From Eutrophocola sp963925675 (GTDB lineage Bacteria; Pseudomonadota; Gammaproteobacteria; Pseudomonadales; Pseudohongiellaceae): a stretch of 64,000 bases of DNA. The position numbers were made by a program, and so were the translations under genes. A model generated the notes under the pieces. That model did not search any database. It was not told where the DNA came from and saw only the letters and a list, made by a program, of their open reading frames with translations. The stretch spans positions 12,158 to 76,157 of the forward strand of contig CAWUSW010000073.1 of NCBI GenBank assembly GCA_963925675.1. Direction: 5' to 3'. The stretch's first letter is position 1. Each line of letters starts with the position of its first letter. Of the stretch, positions 8,058 through 16,038 are shown piece after piece.

Positions 8058-8750
8058 ATGAGTAGACGCATTGCGATAGTTGAGGATGAGGCCGCCATCC
8101 GTGAAAATTATGCCGATGTCTTGCGCAAGCAGGGTTATGAAGTCTCAACGTATTCGAACCGAAAAAAAGCTGAGGAGGCCTTTTCAATGCGCCTCCCTGA
8201 TCTGGCTATTATCGATATCGGTCTGGAAGAGGAAATCGACGGTGGCTTTACCTTGTGCCAGTCACTGCGAAAGACGTCGCTTACCTTGCCGATTATTTTT
8301 CTGACTGCCAGGGACAACGATATTGATACTGTCAGTGGCCTGCGCATGGGCGCAGATGATTACCTGACCAAGGACATCAGTCTGCCGCATCTGACCGCCA
8401 GAATTGCAGCGTTATTTCGACGCCAGGATGCAATGGATCAGCCCACTTCCCCGGAGAGTTTGCTGGAACGAGGGGATCTGGTGATGGACCTGAGCAGGCT
8501 GACAGTTAACTGGAAGCAACAAGCTGTGTTGCTCACGGTGACTGAATTCTGGATGCTGCATGCATTGGTTAAATTTCCAGGGCATGTCAAAAGCCGGGAT
8601 GCGCTGATGAAAGAATCAAAAATTTTTGTTGATAACAGCACGATTACTTCCCATGTAAAACGCATGCGCAAGAAATTTATTGTGAGTGATGCGGACTTTG
8701 ACTGTATCGATACGGTCTATGGTATGGGTTATCGCTGGACCACGCCTTGA
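8058..8750 (+). CDS. pdsR: OmpR-type response regulator, PdsR-like
   Basis: A 230-residue two-component regulator. The receiver domain (1-122) has the acidic pair D10/E11, phospho-acceptor D53 (LAIIDIGL), T83 and K105. The C-terminal winged helix (about 130-228) includes LTVTEFWMLHALVKFPGHV, DNSTITSHVKRMRKKF and GMGYRW. The partner kinase gene starts 49 bases downstream. By resemblance and neighbourhood it fits the response regulator of the proteobacterial dedicated sortase system. Its likely targets are the divergent OmpA-like gene and its own operon; this is inferred from position only. Confidence 0.78.
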   Translation: MSRRIAIVEDEAAIRENYADVLRKQGYEVSTYSNRKKAEEAFSMRLPDLAIIDIGLEEEIDGGFTLCQSLRKTSLTLPIIFLTARDNDIDTVSGLRMGADDYLTKDISLPHLTARIAALFRRQDAMDQPTSPESLLERGDLVMDLSRLTVNWKQQAVLLTVTEFWMLHALVKFPGHVKSRDALMKESKIFVDNSTITSHVKRMRKKFIVSDADFDCIDTVYGMGYRWTTP

Positions 8751-8799
8751 TACGATCGATCTTGTAAAATTACCAAATAAACACGGCTATTGATAAATT

Positions 8800-11001
8800 A
8801 TGACTGCTTTTTTCAAGCCATTATTTAGTTTGCGTATCAAGCTGCTGATGTTATCCAGTTTGCTGCTGGTTATTCCCTGGCTTGGCTATAGTTATATTCT
8901 GGAAATGGAACAGTATCTAAGCCGGGGACAGGAACAAACGGTGCTGGGTACAGCTCGAGCGTTGGCAACGGCGCTGAGTGAACGACCTGAGTTGTTTAAT
9001 GAAGGCTCCTATAGCCGGGAACAAAGCCGGGCACAGGATAGTCAGGATTTGTATGTTTACCCGGTGTTTCAGCCCTTGTCTATCGAGGATGGGAACTTGC
9101 TGGACTGGCGCGATTACCGGCAGTATGAGCAGCATTATCAGGAGTCCAGTCTGATTCCCAATCCAGAAAATCAACTCAGCAGTTTTCAGCCAGAAGACCA
9201 GCGCACTGATCCCTTGAGTTTTCGCCTGATGCTGGGTGAACATAATGATGGTCTTTATATCTACTTCCGAGTGATTGATGACAATGTTGTTTTACGCAGC
9301 AGGGAAGGTCTGCGGGTTGATCGTAGCGATTCTTTACGCATATCCCTGTTAAATCGTGACGGCGGCTTTGAGCGTTATGTCATCGCTCCCTATGCTGACG
9401 AGATTGTTTATCCTTTTCGTATCGGCTCTGATGTCACAGACTTTTCAGCCCTGGAATATGAGTCGCGCATCAGCGGGCGCTGGAGTCGAATCCCGGAAGG
9501 CTATGAAATGGAATTACGCTTCCCGCTTGAAATGATTGGCAGCAAACTGGGCTTGGCGATTTTTGATGTAGATAGTCAGGAGTCGCGTTCAGTGACCGCT
9601 ATTGTGTCCACTTCCGGCATCGATAATCCTCTGCAACTGGGTACCTTGCGACGGCCAACACCTGAGATAGACCGGATTGTCGCCGGTATGGGACATACCA
9701 ATTCCCGAGTCCAGGTGGTTGACCGCAGTCAGCGCGTACTGCTGAGTGTTGGCGATATTCAAACGGCCACTGGTCTGGTGCTGGATGAAGTAAACGACAA
9801 CAGTGGTTTGCTCAGCTGGCTTGAAAATAATATCCTGCACCCGCTCTATTACAGGGTGATTACTCGTCCAACAACAGACTTTGTTGACGACCTGTATAAG
9901 GGCGGAGTTGTCGATGGCGATCACCTGATTCCTGCGCTTACTGGTCAGGCCACCACACGCTATCGTTCTATTGATAATGACAATACGCGCATACTTGAAG
10001 CGGCTTATCCTATCGTTGCCAGTGGACAGGTGCTGGGTGCTGTTGTGGTAGATCAGAACATGAATGGTATTCGCACCTTTCGTAACCAGGCTCTGGAAAC
10101 GCTTTTTGATACGATGCTGGGAATTTTGCTGCTGACTATGGCAGCACTGTTTATATTTGCTACGAGTCTGTCGAGCCGCATTCGCGGGCTGAGAAATCAG
10201 GCAGAAAAAATTGTTGATGATTCAGGACGAATCAACAATACCATTGCCGCGTCACGCAGCGCCGATGAGATTGGTGATTTGTCGCGCTCTTTTGCCAGTA
10301 TCGTTGATCGTTTAAGTCAGTACACCCATTACCTTGAAAACATGTCCTCACGTTTATCTCACGAACTTAGAACCCCGGTGACAATAGTTCGTTCTTCTCT
10401 GGAAAACCTGAGTTTGGTGAGCCAGGAGAAAGAAGCGCAGATTTATATCCAGCGTGCAGAAGAGGGTATAACCCGTCTCAATCTGATCCTCACCAATATG
10501 AGTGAAGCGGCAAGACTGGAACAGATACTGCAATCTTCAGATAAGGAAGAAATGGATTTGAGTCGAGTGATTGATGCTTGCGTGCAGGAATACCAGCAAA
10601 TTTATCCTACCATTGAGTTTGAAAGTAAAATCAGCTTGTCGCCAATCCGTATACTGGGCAATGCGGATTATATAGCCCAGCTGATGGATAAACTTATTGC
10701 CAATGCGGTGGAGTTTTCCACTCCTGAAAAATCCGTTCGTGTCGCCTGCTATGCAGACAATGGTGAAGCGGTGGTGAGCATAGCAAACTCGGGTCCCTAT
10801 CTTGATCACACCATGAAGGACAGAATTTTTGACTCAATGGTCAGTGTCAGGCCGGAAAGTAAAAATAAACAGCCACATTTGGGCATGGGCCTGCATATCG
10901 CTAGAATGGTTGCCGAGTTTCATCAGGGTTATATTGTTGCGGATAATTTAATTGAAGAGGAAGGGGTGATAGTGGTACTAAGAATTCCCTTACGCCAATA
11001 A
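8800..11001 (+). CDS. pdsS: Sensor histidine kinase with periplasmic CBM9-like domain, PdsS-like
   Basis: A 733-residue inner-membrane kinase. TM1 is at about 13-33. The large periplasmic part (about 34-433) contains a region like carbohydrate-binding module 9 (about 137-270; FRLMLGEHNDGLYIYFRV...SDSLRISLL...YEMELRFPLEMIG). TM2 is at about 434-457, then HAMP (about 460-512), HisKA with phospho-acceptor H521 in SRLSHELRTPVT, and an ATPase domain with N-box DKLIANAVEFS and G-box LGMGLHIARMV. Length and layout fit the dedicated-sortase-system kinase family. It pairs with the upstream regulator and converges with the MATE gene, five bases away. The ligand is unknown. Confidence 0.78.
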   Translation: MTAFFKPLFSLRIKLLMLSSLLLVIPWLGYSYILEMEQYLSRGQEQTVLGTARALATALSERPELFNEGSYSREQSRAQDSQDLYVYPVFQPLSIEDGNLLDWRDYRQYEQHYQESSLIPNPENQLSSFQPEDQRTDPLSFRLMLGEHNDGLYIYFRVIDDNVVLRSREGLRVDRSDSLRISLLNRDGGFERYVIAPYADEIVYPFRIGSDVTDFSALEYESRISGRWSRIPEGYEMELRFPLEMIGSKLGLAIFDVDSQESRSVTAIVSTSGIDNPLQLGTLRRPTPEIDRIVAGMGHTNSRVQVVDRSQRVLLSVGDIQTATGLVLDEVNDNSGLLSWLENNILHPLYYRVITRPTTDFVDDLYKGGVVDGDHLIPALTGQATTRYRSIDNDNTRILEAAYPIVASGQVLGAVVVDQNMNGIRTFRNQALETLFDTMLGILLLTMAALFIFATSLSSRIRGLRNQAEKIVDDSGRINNTIAASRSADEIGDLSRSFASIVDRLSQYTHYLENMSSRLSHELRTPVTIVRSSLENLSLVSQEKEAQIYIQRAEEGITRLNLILTNMSEAARLEQILQSSDKEEMDLSRVIDACVQEYQQIYPTIEFESKISLSPIRILGNADYIAQLMDKLIANAVEFSTPEKSVRVACYADNGEAVVSIANSGPYLDHTMKDRIFDSMVSVRPESKNKQPHLGMGLHIARMVAEFHQGYIVADNLIEEEGVIVVLRIPLRQ

Positions 11002-11006
11002 TTTTT

Positions 11007-12386
11007 TTATTCAGACATTATCGCACTGAGATTGTCCGGGTGCCGCCACTTATTACTCCACAACCGGCCTAGAAAGACGATGCTAATCCCCAGTACCATT
11101 AATACAAATCCTATCCAGGACACTTTCGGCCCGTAATTAAAAACCTTGATGACAAAATACTGGGCAATAAGCATCGCCCAGTGCAGGGAAACAGATGCCC
11201 ACATAATCCACTTGGTATCACCTGCACCTCGTAGTACGCCGGAAGCCACTTGCAGCACGCCTTCACATAAGACATAACAGCTCAGGCCCACCATCATGTA
11301 GCGGGACAGGGAGCGGATTTCTTCGGCCTGATCATCAAAGAAAATAAACAGCTCCACAAGCGGGCCACGAAAGAGCAGAAAGCAGGTTGCCAGAAATAGC
11401 GAATAAGCAATGCCAAGAATATAACCCGCACTGGTAACTTCGTTGGTCTGCGTCATATCGCCGGCACCGACAAAACGGCCGATGAGACTCATTACGGCAA
11501 TGTTAAGTCCCAGCAGGGGCACGAAGGAAAGAATGTCCCAGTTAAAGATGATGGTGGCAGAAGCGGCTTCGGCAATGCCATAGGACTGAAACATCAACAG
11601 GAATAAATTAAAGGCAGCGATATTCAAAAACATTTCCATACCGGAAGGAAAGCCCAGGCGCAGATAGCGGCGCGTAATAGCGCGGTCAAAACCAAAAGAT
11701 TTCAGTGTGTCGAATTTTTCCCGGTTTTCACGACTTAAGTAAAACAACAGGTAGATAACAATGGCGAATCCTGTACTGATGATCGACCCCCAGGCGGCAC
11801 CGGCAATGCCCATGGCAGGCAGTCCCAGATGACCAAAGACCAGCGCCCAGGTGAGGGGAATGTTGAGCACAATACCGAGCAGGTCACAGATCATTACTAC
11901 ACGGGTGAGACCTATGCCGGAAAAAAATGACGACAGACAAACCTTGATTAGGGCCAACACACTGCCAATCATCAGGATAGTGAAATAGGTTTCTTCAAGC
12001 GCGACTAGTGCAGGAGCATGTCCCATACCGGCAAACATGGGACGCAATAGAAAGGTCAGGATTATGAGCAGGGGAATCAGGGCAATGGACATCAGAATGC
12101 CCTGGGAAATCACTTTCGTGCATTTGTGCAAGTGGCCAGCACCAAGATACTGAGCGACCAGCGCGTTGGCATAGGCCAGAATGCCATTGAAGAGAGAGAT
12201 GGCAAAGTAAAAGGCGACGCCTCCGCCAAGTGCTGCAGCCATATGGGTTGGGCTGAGCTGAGCCAGAAACCAGCGGTCGGTGAAAATCATGACGGCAAAG
12301 GCACCCTGAGAGACCACCATAGGCAGTGCCATCTTGAGCAAGACGGTCAGCGTTTTGGGGTTGTAATGCCAGTCTTTAAGGAACAC
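11007..12386 (-). CDS. MATE-family multidrug/Na+ efflux transporter
   Basis: A 459-residue inner-membrane protein with about 12 hydrophobic segments in two similar halves, as in NorM-type MATE exporters driven by Na+ or H+. The first helix segment MALPMVVSQGAFAVMIFTDRWFLAQLSP carries the usual Asp, and GGGVAFYF and ANALVAQYLGAG follow. The only upstream start is a GTG at 12386 with no good Shine-Dalgarno, so the N-terminus is the least certain part. A 7-base palindrome lies 12 bases upstream. Its stop lies five bases from the convergent kinase stop, and no separate terminator hairpin is visible there. Confidence 0.88.
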   Translation of the reverse strand: MFLKDWHYNPKTLTVLLKMALPMVVSQGAFAVMIFTDRWFLAQLSPTHMAAALGGGVAFYFAISLFNGILAYANALVAQYLGAGHLHKCTKVISQGILMSIALIPLLIILTFLLRPMFAGMGHAPALVALEETYFTILMIGSVLALIKVCLSSFFSGIGLTRVVMICDLLGIVLNIPLTWALVFGHLGLPAMGIAGAAWGSIISTGFAIVIYLLFYLSRENREKFDTLKSFGFDRAITRRYLRLGFPSGMEMFLNIAAFNLFLLMFQSYGIAEAASATIIFNWDILSFVPLLGLNIAVMSLIGRFVGAGDMTQTNEVTSAGYILGIAYSLFLATCFLLFRGPLVELFIFFDDQAEEIRSLSRYMMVGLSCYVLCEGVLQVASGVLRGAGDTKWIMWASVSLHWAMLIAQYFVIKVFNYGPKVSWIGFVLMVLGISIVFLGRLWSNKWRHPDNLSAIMSE

Positions 12387-12397
12387 TTTATCGTTTA

Positions 12398-12416
12398 TGC
12401 GAAGTTATGCTTCGCA
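12398..12416. repeat. Perfect inverted repeat upstream of the MATE gene
   Basis: TGCGAAG at 12398-12404 and CTTCGCA at 12410-12416 flank a five-base spacer, ending 12 bases upstream of the GTG start on the minus strand. It could be a repressor half-site pair or a 5' UTR hairpin that limits translation. Confidence 0.45.
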
Positions 12417-12469
12417 GCCTTGTTTCAGGGGATGGGGGAGGGGAATTTTAGGGAGAGATGAAGCTTGAG

Positions 12470-12513
12470 GCAAGAGACGAAACAAGAGACAAGAGGCAAG
12501 AGACAAGAGACAA
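12470..12513. repeat. Short 7-base tandem repeat (AAGAGAC units)
   Basis: A purine-rich stretch of imperfect seven-base units, AAGAGAC and AAGAGGC, with one interruption (GAAAC). It sits in the 190-base gap between the MATE gene start and the glutathionyl-hydroquinone reductase end, with no coding sense. It is a likely slippage-prone microsatellite. Confidence 0.75.
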
Positions 12514-12576
12514 GCGAAAAGGAAAAAAGTCGGAAGCGCAGGCGTCATCGGGCAGGGGACTTATTCATCATCGGCA

Positions 12577-13617
12577 TTAAAGCGGAGAAGGATCGCTTGC
12601 CAGTTTTTCCCGTTGATGGGGGGCGTTAAAATCCAGTAGCGGGCCAATGGGAATGATCAGGGTGGGATTCACGGTGTCATGGCTACCGTAATAGTGTGCC
12701 TTGTTGTATTCGATATCGACGGTGTCGGCAATACCAGGTAACTGGTAGATGTCGCGGGTATAGCCCCAGAGATCGGGGTAATCCCGAATGCGTTTGAGGG
12801 CACATTTAAAATGACTCACATAGACTGAATCAAATCGCACCAGGGTGGGAAATAGTCTGACATCAGCTTCAGTAAGTTTGTCGCCGCAAAGAAAGCGTCT
12901 GGAACCTAATTTTTCTTCCAGCTGGTCGAGTGTTTCGAACAGGGGGATTACGGCTTCTTCATAGGCTTCCTGAGTGGTAGCAAAGCCTGATCTGTACACG
13001 CCATTATTCACATTAGGGTAAATCCATTCGTTGAGGGCATCAATTTCATCCCGCAGCGCTACCGGGTATAAATCCAGAGTACTGGCTTGAGTCGCTTTTT
13101 CCTTTACCAATAAATCATCAAATTCGCTATTGAGCATGCGCATGATTTCTGCCGATTCATTACTGACAATGGTCTGTCTGTGTTTGTCCCAGAGCACAGG
13201 GACGGTAGCCCTGTCAGCATAGTCAGGATCAACCAGGCGGTAGAGTTCGTAGAGGTGGTCAATATATTCATCATCGTCACCTGCGGCCAGAAAGATCCGG
13301 CCCTGCTCTGGTTCAAAGGTCCAGCTTTCCGGTCCCATATAGGAATTTGAATTGGACACAGAGATCATTTCTTCAAGCTGTTTCAGTTTGCGCGTGATCA
13401 AGGTGCGATGGGCCCAGGGACAGGCCATGGAGATGAACAGATGGTAGCGTCCAGGTTCCGCAGTGAATCCGCCTATGCCAGTGGCGCCAGGTGACCCATC
13501 TCTGGTGATCCAGTGGCGAAACAGTGAGTCATGACGGACAAAGCGACCCTTTGAGGCCTGCGTGTCATACCACTGGTTTTCCCAGGCTTTATCCGTTTTG
13601 ATGGTGGCTTTTTTCAT
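12577..13617 (-). CDS. Glutathionyl-hydroquinone reductase (Xi-class GST, YqjG/Ecm4-like)
   Basis: A cytosolic 346-residue enzyme that releases glutathione from glutathionyl-hydroquinones. The N-terminal half has MACPWAHRTL with the catalytic cysteine C66, and VPVLWDKHRQTIVSNESAEIMRML, the family's glutathione-binding signature. The helical C-terminal domain includes GVYRSGFATTQEAYEEA and LTEADVRLFPTLVRFD. Its ATG overlaps the stop of the upstream GntR-PurM fusion gene (ATGA), so translation is coupled and the two share a transcript and probably the palindromic control site at 15056-15079. Confidence 0.93.
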   Translation of the reverse strand: MKKATIKTDKAWENQWYDTQASKGRFVRHDSLFRHWITRDGSPGATGIGGFTAEPGRYHLFISMACPWAHRTLITRKLKQLEEMISVSNSNSYMGPESWTFEPEQGRIFLAAGDDDEYIDHLYELYRLVDPDYADRATVPVLWDKHRQTIVSNESAEIMRMLNSEFDDLLVKEKATQASTLDLYPVALRDEIDALNEWIYPNVNNGVYRSGFATTQEAYEEAVIPLFETLDQLEEKLGSRRFLCGDKLTEADVRLFPTLVRFDSVYVSHFKCALKRIRDYPDLWGYTRDIYQLPGIADTVDIEYNKAHYYGSHDTVNPTLIIPIGPLLDFNAPHQREKLASDPSPL

Positions 13618-15038
13618 GCGCGGTATTCAAACACCTCGTCTGCATGGCTCAAAGAAAGGCAGCTGCCTGATTCACTTGTTTCTGTGCGGCCTATTATCTG
13701 GGCATCAATGTTAAAGCCCTTGGCCACGCCAATGACGGTATCAGCCTGATCAGCGGTGCAATAAACTTCCATGCGGTGGCCCATGTTAAAGACCTTGTAC
13801 ATTTCCTTCCAGTCGGTTTTTGAGGCGGCTTGAATCGCTTTAAATACCGGCGGGGTAGGAAACAGATTATCCTTGATGAAATGAATGCCCTGGCCAAACT
13901 TCATGCATTTGGTCTGGGCGCCCCCTGAGCAATGAATCAGCCCCTGGATCAGTCCGGGATGCTCATCAAGTAATTTGTAGATTATCGGCGCATAAGTTCG
14001 GGTGGGACTCAGTATGGCTTCACCGACAGTCATGGTGGATTCCGGTAAAGGGTCCTCCAGTTTATAGGGGCCACAGTACATCAGTTCTTTTGATACATTG
14101 GAATCATAGGATTCAGGGTAGTGCTCGGCATAGTAATGGCTAAGCATATCGTGGCGAGCGCTGGTCAGACCATTACTGCCGATACCGCTGTTTTCCTTGT
14201 CTTCATAGCTGGACTGTCCGGTGGATGAAAGCCCGACGATGACCAGGCCAGGGGTGATTTGATCGCCAGTAATTACGTCTTTCTTTTTCATTACGGAAAC
14301 CGCGACACTGTCCACCACGATAGTGCCAGTTAAATCACCGACATCCGCCGTTTCACCACCACCACTGTAGATATTTACGCCAAACTCCCGTAACTGGGCG
14401 AGAAAGTTCTCGCTGCCCTGAATAAGAGCGCCGACCACTTCACCAGGGCAGTTGAGTGCATTGCGATTCACCGTATTGGAAAGCAGAATACGGCCATTAA
14501 CCCCCACACACAGCAGATCATCCAGGTTCATCACAATGGAGTCCTGGGAGATGCCATGAAATACCTGGGTATCGCCGCTTTCCTTGTAGGCCAGATAGGC
14601 AATGATGGATTTTGTGCCACTGCCATCCGCGTGGATGACATTGCATTGTTCCGGATTCCCGGTCAGATAATCTTCGGTGATTTTGCAAAAGGCATTACGA
14701 AATAAACCATGGTCAAGGTTATCGACCACGTTGTGGACTTCTGTTTTGTCAGAGGATACGCCTCGCGCCTGGTAACGACTGGCATTATCCGTGTTTTCAA
14801 GTTTCTCAGCTACATGATAACCGCTACGATCCTGAGCAATGATCAGCCCGCGAAATTCAAGCTGGCGCATCGCTTTGGCTATGGTATTGGTGGCTAGCTG
14901 GTAATCGGAGGCCAGGCTTCGAATACTGGGCAGTTTATCGCCAGCCTGAAGATCGCCGGTATTTATCTGGAAATGCACCTGATCAATGATTTGCTGAAAG
15001 ACGGGGGCCGCGGAATCTGGGTCTATTTCTAATTTCAT
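13614..15038 (-). CDS. GntR-type HTH fused to PurM-like (AIR synthase) domain
   Basis: One uninterrupted frame encodes 474 residues from ATG 15038. Residues about 12-76 form a GntR winged helix (AGDKLPSIRSLASDYQLATN, then TIAKAMRQLEFRGLI). After a linker of about ten residues, 88-474 form a complete PurM-like domain of the Bacteroidota-type length (about 387). It includes YQARGVS, HADGSGTKS, MNLDDLLCVGV, GGETADVGDL, SNGLTSARHDM and LSPTRTYAPII. PurM makes AIR from FGAM using ATP. The usual nucleotide-binding motifs look intact, so the domain may be catalytic or an effector sensor, as the aminotransferase domain is in MocR regulators. The frame is open to 15071, but that start lies inside a palindrome; a GAGTGG Shine-Dalgarno supports 15038. 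Confidence 0.88.
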   Translation of the reverse strand: MKLEIDPDSAAPVFQQIIDQVHFQINTGDLQAGDKLPSIRSLASDYQLATNTIAKAMRQLEFRGLIIAQDRSGYHVAEKLENTDNASRYQARGVSSDKTEVHNVVDNLDHGLFRNAFCKITEDYLTGNPEQCNVIHADGSGTKSIIAYLAYKESGDTQVFHGISQDSIVMNLDDLLCVGVNGRILLSNTVNRNALNCPGEVVGALIQGSENFLAQLREFGVNIYSGGGETADVGDLTGTIVVDSVAVSVMKKKDVITGDQITPGLVIVGLSSTGQSSYEDKENSGIGSNGLTSARHDMLSHYYAEHYPESYDSNVSKELMYCGPYKLEDPLPESTMTVGEAILSPTRTYAPIIYKLLDEHPGLIQGLIHCSGGAQTKCMKFGQGIHFIKDNLFPTPPVFKAIQAASKTDWKEMYKVFNMGHRMEVYCTADQADTVIGVAKGFNIDAQIIGRTETSESGSCLSLSHADEVFEYRA

Positions 15039-15055
15039 GGAATACCACTCGCTAA

Positions 15056-15079
15056 TCTGTATCACAGTCATGATACAGA
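15056..15079. promoter_or_regulatory. Perfect palindrome, candidate operator of the GntR-PurM protein
   Basis: Arms TCTGTATCA (15056-15064) and TGATACAGA (15071-15079) are exact reverse complements around the six-base spacer CAGTCA. The site ends 18 bases upstream of the GntR-PurM start codon, where GntR regulators commonly bind to control their own genes. No second copy was noticed in the window. Confidence 0.7.
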
Positions 15080-15113
15080 GAGCTTGTGGCTTTCACAAGA
15101 TGAAAAGCGCTGC

Positions 15114-15770
15114 TTACTCAATGGGCATACGAGCAGGACGATCCGCCGGAATATGCTGGTCAATGGCGGTGAGGATGATGGCAGCCATGGCGTAATCGGC
15201 CATGATGGCGGAAAGCTCCAGTGCGCCTTGTTGCCCAAACAGTGACACAGCCTCGGCCCAGGTCTCGGCGCTCAAGCGATGATCACGCAGAATTTCTCTA
15301 CCATAGCGAATGATCAGACTGACTTCCTGTGGCAGGCCATTGACGGCCCTGTGGTGTTTTATGACATCGATAGTAGATTGAGGCACCCCTTCTGCCAGTG
15401 CCAGGGGCTCATGGGCTGCCCACTCATATTGCTGGTCAAATTCTCTGGCAGCCACCAGAATGGCGGTTTCGATATGGGCGCGTCCGATGATGCTTTCATA
15501 ACGCAAGTATTGGTTGATCAGATCCATGCCCTCAGCTACCAAAGGCATATGCACTGAAAAAGCTGCCGGGCCATAGATTGGGCCGGGATTGTCGAGGCCC
15601 ACAACCTTGTCATAGATGCGTTTGCCATACTCATCCATGGTATCGGGATTAGCAGGGGTGAGCCTGCTTAGAGTGTTAACGTGTACATCAGATGGGAGTG
15701 TATCCTGGGCCATCAATGTTGTGGATCCCAGTACAAGCCCCAGAGTAATGCCAAATAATGTGTATTTCAT
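15114..15770 (-). CDS. Secreted carboxymuconolactone-decarboxylase-family protein
   Basis: A 218-residue protein with a signal peptide (residues 1-21, MKYTLFGITLGLVLGSTTLMAQ). The mature part is all-helical and fits the CMD/AhpD-like fold: ETAILVAAREFDQQYEWAAH, EPLALAEGVPQSTIDVIKHH and ELSAIMADYAMAAIILTAI. The CxxC of peroxidatic AhpD is absent; the corresponding place reads EWAAHEP, typical of the non-redox CMD branch, so the reaction is unknown. Export of a CMD protein occurs in several environmental proteobacteria. A CRP-type palindrome lies about 111 bases upstream of its start. Confidence 0.75.
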   Translation of the reverse strand: MKYTLFGITLGLVLGSTTLMAQDTLPSDVHVNTLSRLTPANPDTMDEYGKRIYDKVVGLDNPGPIYGPAAFSVHMPLVAEGMDLINQYLRYESIIGRAHIETAILVAAREFDQQYEWAAHEPLALAEGVPQSTIDVIKHHRAVNGLPQEVSLIIRYGREILRDHRLSAETWAEAVSLFGQQGALELSAIMADYAMAAIILTAIDQHIPADRPARMPIE

Positions 15771-15880
15771 ATAGCCCGCCTTGGTTTGTTGTTTGTCAAT
15801 TGCATAGTGGTTATTGGCTCTATAGTAACCAAAGTAGTGCGGGGAAGTCTCCTGAAATAGAGGCGCTGCATGACAGGGCT

Positions 15881-15902
15881 AAGTGTGAGCCAGCTCACAC
15901 TT
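15881..15902. promoter_or_regulatory. CRP/Vfr-type binding site
   Basis: Arms AAGTGTGAGC (15881-15890) and GCTCACACTT (15893-15902) are perfect reverse complements with a two-base centre. The core reads TGTGA-N6-TCACA, the consensus for CRP-family proteins. It lies between two divergent genes, about 111 bases upstream of the CMD-family start and 137 bases upstream of the small secreted protein, so it may control either or both. Confidence 0.75.
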
Positions 15903-15994
15903 TGGCGGACTTGGATTCTAAGTGTTTTAGATAGGAATAATTCCCGTTGCTAGTACTTATCAATAACATTTTTATTAGAAAAGTTCATATTAGA

Positions 15995-16022
15995 TTTACA
16001 CAACTAAGAATTTATTTACAAT
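15995..16022 (+). promoter_or_regulatory. Candidate promoter of the small secreted protein
   Basis: TTTACA (15995-16000) and TACAAT (16017-16022) are separated by 16 bases, a near-consensus sigma-70 pair in AT-rich DNA. It would give a very short leader before ATG 16039. Confidence 0.4.
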
Positions 16023-16038
16023 TACTGAGATTTTTAAG

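Noticed and set aside
11001..11020. Bidirectional terminator between kinase and MATE genes
   Set aside because: Only an A/T-only five-base repeat is present; too weak to call.
12470..12513. CRISPR-like repeat array
   Set aside because: Units are seven bases with no spacers; it is a microsatellite, and no cas genes are present.
15038..15071. GntR-PurM protein starting at ATG 15071
   Set aside because: That start lies inside the palindrome and adds 11 residues unlike the family; ATG 15038 has a Shine-Dalgarno and begins the GntR domain normally.
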